Shown here: positions 8,581 through 18,089 of the stretch, one piece after another | Layout: each line of letters starts with the position of its first letter | Numbering within the stretch: position 1 is the stretch's first letter | Notes under the pieces: model-generated | Databases searched by the model: none | The model's input: only the letters and a program-made list of their open reading frames with translations | What the model was told of the DNA's origin: nothing | Program-made: the position numbers and the translations under genes | Assembly: GCA_964058805.1 (NCBI GenBank) | Contig: CAXKVV010000161.1 | Location: 1 to 27,815 of the forward strand | Direction: 5' to 3' | Length of the DNA stretch: 27,815 bases | From: Schoenoplectus triqueter | Lineage: Eukaryota > Streptophyta > Magnoliopsida > Poales > Cyperaceae

Positions 8581-9110
8581 AAATGAATACAATCAAATGG
8601 TCCCTCTTCCTCTCTCCAGCGAAAAAATAAAAAAAAAGAGACTTGGGATTTGGTACAATTTGGAAGTATAGAAAAATATCCTTCCCAGTCAAGAACCTCT
8701 CAGCCCAAAAATAGAAAATTTGGAGCAAAAGTTTTTTCTTTGTATGGCTGTGATTTATTTGGATTATAAATTTGTCCAACCCAATTGTACAAGATCCGAA
8801 ATAAAAATGTATGTTGATTTCTTTTCACTATTTTGCTATGCATCTCCAAGAAATGCACTTATAAAATCTCCAAAACAGTGAATTTTATAAATATCTTAAA
8901 ATAACTAAGATTTCACTGAAAAATTTTCAGATTTTTAAAAAAATTTGCGATTCAAATCTGAAATTTATATTTATTTAATTCTGGAATTAAAAAAAATAAA
9001 ATAATAATTATTTTTTTTTATCAAAAATGATCTTATGTAAAACTAATTTTACATATACATAAAACTCACTAAAAATAGTGATTTAATAAACCAGAATATA
9101 TGCTATAAAA
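8581..9110. other. A/T-rich DNA, no gene; expected position of an element body
   Basis: Immediately downstream (minus strand) of the primer-binding site at 9111, a copia element should carry gag and pol. Instead there are only A/T-rich bases with no Gag-like or Pol-like frame. The retroelement body is therefore deleted or was never coding. Confidence 0.5.
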
Positions 9111-9122
9111 GCTCTGATACCA
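9111..9122 (-). other. Retrotransposon primer-binding site (initiator tRNA-Met type)
   Basis: Minus strand TGGTATCAGAGC, the standard plant copia primer-binding site that pairs with the 3' end of initiator tRNA-Met. It begins one base beyond the LTR end at 9124. Position and sequence together fix the orientation and the LTR boundary. Confidence 0.85.
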
Positions 9123-9123
9123 A

Positions 9124-9524
9124 TGTAATATTTAACGGATAAAACTTACAAGTTGCTCCGTTAATCTTCGTGCGGAAGCGATTCTGACCAATACAGCACT
9201 ATCACTGGTTCTACAAGAAATCATGAGCCGAAGCCGAAAGCCTTGCGTTTTCCACAACCTAAATTCTTCAAGTCTTAACAGAGTATCTTTTCTCTTTCTC
9301 TCTCTTTTTGATAATAGTGACAGATTCGTTTTTCTGATGATTTATGAGAGAGAGTATACTAGTGTATATTTATAAGCCAATGCATCTGCTCAATACACTT
9401 GTTCAATGCACCTCTCCAGTGCACATGTTCAATGCACCTCTCCAGTGCATCTGTTCAATCTTATAACGGGTTGGGTTTGAATTCGGGTTTCCCATAATGG
9501 GCGTACTGATAATTAAATCCAACA
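9124..9524 (-). mobile_element. Orphan 5' LTR of a copia-type element (401 bp)
   Basis: On the minus strand the LTR opens TGTTGGATTTAAT and closes CCGTTAAATATTACA, giving imperfect terminal inverted repeats TGTnnnATTTAA with TG...CA ends. The primer-binding site follows directly. A TATAAATA promoter box lies at about 9366-9374. Upstream of it is a doubled 24-base motif (TTCAATGCACCTCTCCAGTG) that may be the LTR enhancer repeat. Neither the coding region nor a second LTR is seen in the window, so only the 5' end of the element survives here. Confidence 0.8.
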
Positions 9525-9556
9525 CATACAAACTGAATCATGCATATATATGAGTA

Positions 9557-10412
<856 letters not shown>

Positions 10413-10420
10413 TATATATA

Positions 10421-10453
<33 letters not shown>
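10413..10453. repeat. (TA)n(TG)n(TA)n microsatellite between two MITEs
   Basis: TATATATA, then about eight TG units, then TA units again. It joins the right end of family 1 copy A to the left end of the family 2 element. Confidence 0.9.
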
Positions 10454-10455
<2 letters not shown>

Positions 10456-10842
10456 GGGTAGAGATACCGTGAGTTTAACTCAAAAAATATATCAAATCAT
10501 TTTGAAATTTTAATTTATCATTCTCATTAAATTTTTTATATGAAAATCTCATGGGATGCAAAAATTTGGAGCGTTTTGAGCTTTTTAAGTTGTGGTTTTT
10601 AATTTTTAAAAATCAGGTCTAATAATAATAATAATATATTCAATACTTGAACATCATTTTAAAAAATTAAAAACGGTGACTTAAAAAGCTCAAAACACTC
10701 CAAATTTTTGTATCCCACAAGATTTTTATATAAAGAAATTAATGAGAATGATAAATTAAAATTTTGAGATGATTTAATATATTTTTTGAGTTAAACTCAC
10801 GGAAGGCCTCCGTGAGCTTAAGCTCATGGTATCTCCACTCAT
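10454..10842. mobile_element. Foldback MITE, family 2 (389 bp)
   Basis: Left ATGGGTAGAGATACCGTGAG and right CTCATGGTATCTCCACTCAT are inverted. Arms of roughly 150 bases follow (TTTAACTCAAAAAATATAT, TTTATCATTCTCATTAA, AAAAATTTGGAG, TTTTGAGCTTTTTAAGT). The right arm carries about 27 extra bases forming two more palindromes, GAGCTTAAGCTC and CTCACGGA-aggcc-TCCGTGAG, which the left arm lacks. It is flanked by TA-rich sequence on both sides and has no coding capacity. Confidence 0.75.
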
Positions 10843-10847
10843 ATATA

Positions 10848-11073
10848 AAGTCGTTAGTTTTTGATGGTGCAGAAATCTTTAGATCAACAAACTTTGTACC
10901 CATTTAAAAAATAGCAAAAAATTTCAAAAAAATATAAAATTTGATCTCCAAGGATATTTCAATATAAAGATGATGTTCAACGGTTTGGATCGGCCGTTTG
11001 AACTTTTAAATTCGAGATACGGACGCGAAGCACAAATTTTTTTTTGCTTCGCGAAGCACCATAGCATCACTCT
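10848..11073. mobile_element. Family 1 foldback MITE, copy B, left half missing
   Basis: This matches the centre and right arm of family 1, from 'tcgttagtttttgatggtgcagaaat' to the terminal GAAGCACCATAGCATCACTCT, and is followed by (TA)n (11074-11092). It begins abruptly beside the right end of the family 2 element. The left arm has been lost, or was displaced by that element's insertion or by recombination with copy A. Confidence 0.75.
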
Positions 11074-11092
11074 ATATATATATATATATATA

Positions 11093-11620
11093 TGAAAGTA
11101 CTTTAATGAATTTCTTTTATAAAATTAGTTCCTGAGAATTCAGAATATTCTTTGTATTTGTGCCTGTTGGTGGTTAATTAGATGCGTGATCCTTTTTCAT
11201 CTCATATCATTCCTTGTTGAGAAACATATATGGTTCAAAGTTTTCAGTAAGTACTTGGGTTTTTTATTTGTGTACAACAGAGGGCATTTCTGTAATTCTG
11301 CTGTCGTTTACAATTTTGCTACAAATAGGATGTGCACCCTAGAGTAGTAGAGACTCTGGGGATTTTACTGGGCGTGCTCAGTGTGCGAGGAATTAATTGA
11401 GAAGGTAATAATAGCTAGCTAGCGAGCTAGTTTAATAGTTTTGTCCATATTAATTAACTGATCTCGTAGGGTCTGGAATGCAGTATAGATAAAAAAAAAG
11501 TACCGGGACCTCTGCAAAATGAGGCCACAGCTGTTGATTCTCCTTTATTTTATTTATTGGGTTGGTGGGGGATTGAATGATATGTTTTTATGACCAGCTC
11601 TGCTCAACTGAGATCTTAGT
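11093..11620. other. No gene recognised
   Basis: Mixed-composition DNA without a credible ORF, repeat or RNA gene. A short cluster of CTAG/AGCT palindromes lies at about 11413-11430. Confidence 0.4.
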
Positions 11621-12045
11621 CAGAGGTAGATTTAGCTTGGGCCAGGAGGGTAGCTGTTTTTTTTTGAATTTTAAAAAAGAGTATATTTCAGTAATATTTT
11701 TGGTAATTTATTTTTTTTGAAAATTATTTTTGCCCCTGAATTATCTAATTAAATTTATTAAATTTTTTTAATATCATACATAATGAAATAATTATGTAAA
11801 TATATCAAAATATAAAGTTCCGTAGACGAAAATTTTCTTCATCAACTCAATTATCTATTACTTTGAGCTTTATTTTGTTATTATTTTTAATATATAAAAT
11901 ATTATCATTTTAATAAATTTTTTATTAGATAAGAATATATATTAAATTATTAATTTTTATTTAATAACCGATTAGTTAATAAATTTGAATCCGACAAATT
12001 ATTACAATCCGATAATTGCCCCCGAATTAAAATCCTCCCGGACCT
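11621..12045. mobile_element. Possible degenerate hAT-like element
   Basis: The left part reads CAGAGGTAGATTTAGCTTGGGCCAGGAGGG. The right part, inverted, reads CTAAGGTCCGGGAGGATTTTAATTCGGGGGCAA. Plant elements with CAGAGGCGGA...GGGCC ends and a GCCCCC..TTAAAATCCT right part look like this, and the interior is AT-rich. The terminal repeats match only loosely and no target duplication was found. Confidence 0.25.
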
Positions 12046-12050
12046 TAGCA

Positions 12051-12129
12051 ATTCCGCAGCATTAGCAACCAACTAAATATTCACCATTGTTTACATGATA
12101 TTCCGCAGCATTAGCAACCAACTAAATAT
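12051..12129. repeat. Perfect 30-bp direct repeat, period 49
   Basis: The 30 bases starting ATTCCGCAGCATTAGCAACC at 12051-12080 recur exactly at 12100-12129. Perfect identity points to a recent local duplication. Confidence 0.9.
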
Positions 12130-14820
12130 GTATGCTGCAGTAAGGTCCTATTCACAGAATCTGTGCAGTATAAACTGTCCAAAGGCACCGCTCTTTCCTT
12201 ATAAATTAATTCCAAGGATAAATATATAGGCAATTAAATAAATTCCTGATTAGTGTTGAATTGTGTACTTAACAATAAACTAGCTCTGTACCCGTGCGTT
12301 GTAACGAATTTTTTTATTTAGATATAGAAAAATATCACATGATAATATGTACGTTATTCTAATATGGAAAATATCAATAAATGCAAGATAAATTATATAT
12401 ATTATATTAGATATAATCTCGTATGATTTATCTCAATTTTTAATTCATTTCCTTCTATATGGCAAAGAAATGAAGAGAAATACAAAATAATTGACGTTAT
12501 TGTGTTTGGCTGATTAATCAAAATTAATGTAAATCATTATATAAAGGGTATTTTGAGATATAAAAAATTTGAAGGAAATGATAAAAAAATATACCCGTTC
12601 AATTTTTAGCTGCTTTATATAATATAATTTATATTTCTCGTAAATACAAATGAGATTTCTATATACAGCGATATGAACAAGTCAATTTATTTTCTTTTGC
12701 GTATTTTGACTTACTGTCGGCCATTTCTAACGATGCAAGTTTCCCCTTGGTACTTGGTAGGAAGTTTCATTTTATACTTCGAAGAATATTGTCAGTTCAG
12801 ATATTAATTTTCTTAATTAGATAAATTGTAGCAGCAGTTTTATTTCATTTCAGAGACTATTTGACTGAGGTGCTGGAAGGAAATTCAAATTAAACTGACT
12901 GCATATGATATACATATATAGTCCTGTGCAAAGATAGAATGAGGGATCCACATGCATGCAAGCGATGCAACTAGCAGTTTGGGACTTATGTCTTCTCTGC
13001 TACCAGGAATTGAGATTAACAACTCCTGTTCATGTTAACATGAACAGATTAACAACTAGCTACTATTTCATAAGTTTGCTAGTTCTTCATCGTTTCATTT
13101 TAACCACGCACAGTATTATATATAGCTACTACAGTACTACTTCAGTACCGGTATGTCTAGCTAGCTGGATTTAGGTTTCCGAGGGCGGCAGGAGGGATGC
13201 TCACAGGCCCACTGCTGCAAGTGTTTGTTGGATCAGCAATCTGCGTGTTCGGGTAGATTTATTTCACCCATAAAAAGTGAAAATTCATTTCAGTACTGTT
13301 TGTGTTTTGTTCTTCATCTCGCAAGCATCTCTCAAGTCTCAGCTGATCGCCTTGATGGAACAGAGGTCCTTGGCACAGTTAATGCTCATTGCTGAATGAT
13401 TCAACATGGCCAAAATATCTACGAATAATAAAAGACCTGTAAAAAGTATAATAGTACAAGTTTTGACCTAGTTATATTGAAACACGGTGTATTTCCATCT
13501 TCTTCCGGAAATATGCATATGCATAATTTTCTTTTGTGCAACTTGCACCAGCTAATGTTTTATTTTACAAAAAGAACTAACGTGTGTCCTTAATCTAAGC
13601 TCAAAGCCCAACTAAGTAAAAAGAAAAATTAGTAACTGGTCCGCTCAATACTATTGAAACGATTATAATTATTAACCATTGAATCCGACGACAAACTTTG
13701 TGTTCGGATCAGGTTGGGCTTTGAGAGAAGTTGGCGATACTTGGAATTTAATGCAAATAAGGCTGGCAGTTGGATGTAATACGAGAATATACAAAAGAAA
13801 ACTGTGGAGCCCATAAAAGCCCATCTTGCACATCACAACATCTTCAACTTCGTTGAACGAATCTCTGCTTACTTTCCGAATGGTCCCACTTGTCAGTCCT
13901 ACAATCTCTTTACGTTATTTTTTCCTGGAAGCTCTTTCCAATAACTCGGATGCCAATCTCTTCCAATTTAAGCATCTTTTAGCACAAAACAGGCAAGTCG
14001 GTTTGAAATTTCACGCAAACTGGCTTCGAGCTAAATTCTGATGCAGTATTGTGGGGTCTCTTTGATTTGAAATAAGATCAATTTTCCAAGATGGGTAAAA
14101 TGCAAATGTAGGTCCTTTGAGAAGCTGGAATTAAAACTTCAGCATTGTACAGGACAAGTATACTGATTACTGATAGATGATCTAAGAGAAAATGTCAAAG
14201 CCGCTATAACTAAGGTTTCACAAAGTGAATTGTGATTTAGCATTATATAACGCATATGATATATAAATATGTATTCTATAAATTTTTTTAAAATATTTGA
14301 ATTGATAAGATATTTTTAAAGAATTTTAATATGAAGTAAAAATATAGTGGAATACAAATATAATTTTAATTTTTTTACATAAAATATATCATATAATTAA
14401 TTTTATAAGCACAATATGATTAAAAAAATAAAAAATAATATGTACTAATAAATATATGAATGCATACATTGATACATATGACATCACACCAGATCTTGCG
14501 ACTGTGTTTTAAAACAATAACTATAACAGATGTTTGTCAATTGCTTCACGGATTGAAGGAGGCTTGAGATTACCTTCTCATTGGCTAGAGATTACAGTTC
14601 ATGTGAAATGTAGTTTATGACGCAAAAGAAAATATTTTTGAGATAATATTTGTAAAATATAATTGTAGTATGATTGTATTTGAGCGTTTGCAAGAAATAA
14701 AATACTGTTGAGATAACATAAGTAAATGCAAAAAGCAAGCCTCTAAGGGGCGATATCGCAAAAGAAAAAAGTGAAAGCCAACTATCCTTAAATTCAAAAC
14801 CTTAGACGGGGAGGCACCGC
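12130..14820. other. Long stretch with no recognised gene
   Basis: No frame longer than about 72 codons and none resembling a known protein. At 12282-12310 the phrase AGCTCTGTACCCGTGCGTTG looks like a terminus seen in many plant repeats, but no partner end was found. 13620-14040 has near-balanced composition, a possible ATAAAAG box (about 13814) and a 71-codon frame (13826-14041) that I cannot assign. 14220-14470 is AT-rich. Confidence 0.4.
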
Positions 14821-14833
14821 CTCCGGCCTACCT

Positions 14834-14853
14834 CCCCCCCCCCCCCCCCCCCC
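14834..14853. repeat. C20 homopolymer
   Basis: Twenty consecutive C residues on the plus strand. Length is likely uncertain in the assembly, and the tract could form a G-quadruplex on the opposite strand. Confidence 0.9.
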
Positions 14854-15142
14854 GAACCTAACCTTATCTCCTCTCTTAACCACCTATACAACCCGCGAGG
14901 ACCTCGACGACCACCGCCACAACGCCTCCACCAGCACCGTTAACACCCGCCTCTACTTCCCTCTGGTGAGAGCCAATCAGCTCATCTTTGCCTCCATCAG
15001 CACTGACGGACTAGAGTGCAACACGAGCTCTCTCCCTCTGGCCTCCCTCACAACAGCATCGAGCAACATAGGCACTCTTTCACCCACTGAAGCCGTGCAC
15101 CACACCGACCACTGGCAGCTCCGGTCCTGTCGGCCTTACTGA
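14854..15142 (+). pseudogene. GC-rich, coding-like open stretch without a start codon
   Basis: One plus-strand frame is open from the C tract to the TGA at 15140-15142, about 95 codons. It uses G/C-rich third positions (GAC CTC GAC GAC CAC CGC CAC AAC GCC TCC), unlike the surrounding AT-rich DNA. The translation contains TRLYFPLVRANQLIF and ends in SCRPY. There is no in-frame ATG, and I recognise no family. It may be an exon fragment captured by a mobile element or a decayed gene piece. It could also be chance. Confidence 0.3.
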
Positions 15143-15425
15143 ATTGTAATTCCAAAATGGTTGAGGATAATCTGTGGTATACTGGTACCATGATGACCAC
15201 TTATACAGTGATGCCTAGGCTTCCAACCCCTTGCACCTACGCCTCCGCCCGCCCACCTATGCCTCCACTTGCGCCTCCAACGATGACAATCACCCCACCT
15301 CACTGACGATCAGTTTCCTTCTTATTTTTATTTTTTTACTTGTTTTTCCTTTTGAATATGCAACTGGTTGCAATTCCTCTAAATTCTCATCTCTCTTATT
15401 TTTTCGAAGTAAAGGCGACCACTTA

Positions 15426-15609
15426 GGGTCCGTTTGGCAAATCAAGGAATAGCTCTGGAAGAGTGGTAGAAGAGTAGTATTCTTAACTATTCGGAAGAGC
15501 GAAAATATCGTTTGGCAGTTGTTACTCAGAATAGTTAAAATATGAATAATTATGATACTAATAATGATGATGATGATGATAATAGTAAAATAATAATCAT
15601 AATAGTAAG

Positions 15610-15674
<65 letters not shown>

Positions 15675-16936
15675 CATAAAGTAATAAAAAATAATCATAA
15701 TAAATAATAATATTATAATAGTGATATAATAAAACTATAAACATAATCATAATATAGTAATATAATAATAAAATTATAATTATAATATAATAATAATAAG
15801 TAATTATAATTTTAATAATATAATCATAATAAAATAATCATAATTATAATCATGATAATAATAATTATAGTCATAATCATAATAATATAACCATAATCAT
15901 AGTCATAATAATATAATAATAAAAATATAATCATAATCATAAAAATAATTATAAATAATTATAATAATAATTATCATAATATAATAATAAATTAATCATA
16001 AATATAATCAATATATAATAATATAATAAAACATAATAAAATAATAATAAAGTAATAAAAATAATCATAATAAATAATAATATTATAATAGTAATATAAT
16101 AAAAATATAAACATAATCATAACATAGTAATATAATAATAAAAAATTATAATTACAATCAGAATTATAATAATATAATAATAATAAGTAATCGTAATTTT
16201 AATAATATAATCATAATAATATAATCATAATATAATAATCATAATCATAATCATGATAATAATAATTATAGTCATAATCATAATAATATAACCATAATCA
16301 TAATCATAATAATATAATAATAAAAATATAATCATAATCATAAAAATAATTATAAATAATTATAATTATAATAATATAATAATAAATTAATCATCACTAT
16401 AATCAACATATAATAATATAATACAACATAATAAAATAAAAATAAGTATTAATAATCATAATCATCATCATCATAATATAATAGTATAATAATAAATAAT
16501 CTTGATCATAATAATATAATAATAAATTAATTATATTTATATTTATAATATAATAATATAATATTAAAATTATATTTATAATAATAATAAATAATATAAT
16601 AATACTAATGGTAACGATAATATAATAACAATAATGATAATAATAATTTAATAATAATATAATGATAATAATAATAGTAAATTATAATCATAAATATAAT
16701 ATAATAATATAATAATACTAAATCTTAATCATAATCATAATATAATAATATAATATAATATAATCAAACAATAATCGCTATTCCGACGAGAGCTAATCCG
16801 GTATTCCACCTATAAGTTGGTATACCGGATTAGCACTATTCCACATTCTTCTATTTAGTCTAAAATTCGTTTGGCAAATTAATTCGTCGTAATAGCTATT
16901 CTATTCCAACTTTTTGCTATTCCATTAAGTGCTCCC
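15426..16936. mobile_element. Tourist-like (PIF/Harbinger-type) non-autonomous element with expanded interior
   Basis: The left end is GGGTCCGTTTGGCAAATCAA and the right end, inverted, is GGGAGCACTTAATGGAATAGC. Both are flanked by TTA (15423-15425 and 16937-16939), the target duplication typical of Tourist elements. GGAATAGC and TTTGGCAAAT occur near both sides. About 115 bases of unique sequence remain at the left and about 165 at the right, including a hairpin GCTAATCCGGTAT/ATACCGGATTAGC (16792-16834). Everything between is trinucleotide repeat. The terminal repeats are imperfect and no transposase is encoded. Confidence 0.55.
15540..16770. repeat. About 1.2 kb AAT/ATC-type microsatellite with a 371-bp duplication
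   Basis: Nearly pure mixtures of AAT, ATA and TCA units. A complex block starting 'gtaataaaaa(a)taatcataataaataataatattataatag' at 15681 recurs with small changes at 16052, so about 371 bases were duplicated in tandem (15681-16051 and 16052-about 16425). A frame of 66 codons rich in tyrosine on the minus strand is only the translated repeat. Confidence 0.85.
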
Positions 16937-17253
16937 TTATAGATGATCTACTTTTGTTTGGTTCGTTTGGGCTGATTAAAGAAATATAGTGGGGAAAGCT
17001 GTTTTGCTGCATTGGAGAAATTATGGACCTTTCTGCCCCTGTACTTCTTAGAATACAGTTCCTTTTTAATTTGTAAAACAATTCTGCTAAATGCAACGAC
17101 TTATTATTGATGATATGCTTTTATTTGGTTCGTTTGGGCTGATTAAAGAAATAGTGGGGAAAGCTATTTTGGTGCTTTGGAGAAATTATGGACCTTTCTG
17201 CCCCTGCACTTCTTAGAATACAGTTACTTTTTTATTTTGTAGAACAATTCTGA
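16937..17253. repeat. 167-bp tandem duplication next to the Tourist-like element
   Basis: Copy 1 (16937-17103) and copy 2 (17104-17253) share TGGTTCGTTTGGGCTGATTA, AGTGGGGAAAGCT, GGAGAAATTATGGACCTTTC and CTTCTTAGAATACAGTT at a constant 167-base offset, with a few percent divergence. Copy 2 is preceded by GCAACGACTTA and the Tourist-like element by GCGACCACTTA. The element therefore appears to have inserted at the TTA at the left edge of copy 1, after the duplication. Confidence 0.8.
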
Positions 17254-18089
17254 CAGTATTTTTAGTCTGATATTCTTACAATGGAGTTCACTATGAAGCT
17301 TTACTTTCTCCAGTCTCCTGAAGTGTCAATGATGTTCTTGATATATGGATAATGTTGATTAGCTTAGTACAATTCCTGAGACTGCTAAAACAATATCATT
17401 TGCAAATAACAACCGGTAAGAAAGAAACAATGAGTTAGCACTAAATGGTTGGCTTATGTTAATAATGACATAATAGCAACACGAGAAGTGTTTTATGTAA
17501 GATAACAAAAGAAGACAGAAAAAAGAGAACAGTACTGGTAAATGTTAATCTTTGACTATTGTATTGACTACTTTGCTTTCTTTTCTTTTGTGTATTCCAT
17601 GTGAGCTGCAGGGACATTTTGCTCCCAGATGCTTTAACCGGAGAGCAGGACACTAGGATTAAAAGGTCAGCAATAATAGCAAGAATACACAATCACTGGA
17701 GGTTACAAAGATAGATATTGAGTTTGACTGAATAGACAATTTGTAAAGATACTTAGCGCTAACATGTAAAAGTTGCATTTTGGTTTCAGGACTAAAATTT
17801 TAGCTGGAGATTGTGAGGGCAGGGACACTAGTGACTGGAGTAGATTGTTAGTATTGATATAGATGCATTTAGAAGAGTGTACATCAGTCCATAACACTTA
17901 GCTTCAGCAATGGAAACTGTTTGCATACGCAAGCAATTGGTACACATGGGGAAAGAAATAGAAAGCAAACATATATGTCAACGCCATCCTACAATTAATC
18001 TGTTTCTCTAATTTCAGAAAAAGGAAAAGAAATGTCGTTGTTCAAATCAGAAATAAATACCTACAATTATAAAGCAAATTAACCTGCAC
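17254..18089. other. 3' side of CDC45; no further gene recognised
   Basis: The first part of this region on the minus strand should be the CDC45 3' UTR. No canonical AATAAA is visible within the first 100 bases after the stop, and I could not place a polyadenylation site. Two short minus-strand frames (77 and 64 codons) look like chance and do not resemble known proteins. Confidence 0.4.

Noticed and set aside
15550..15750. 66-codon tyrosine-rich ORF
   Set aside because: Translation of the AAT trinucleotide array.
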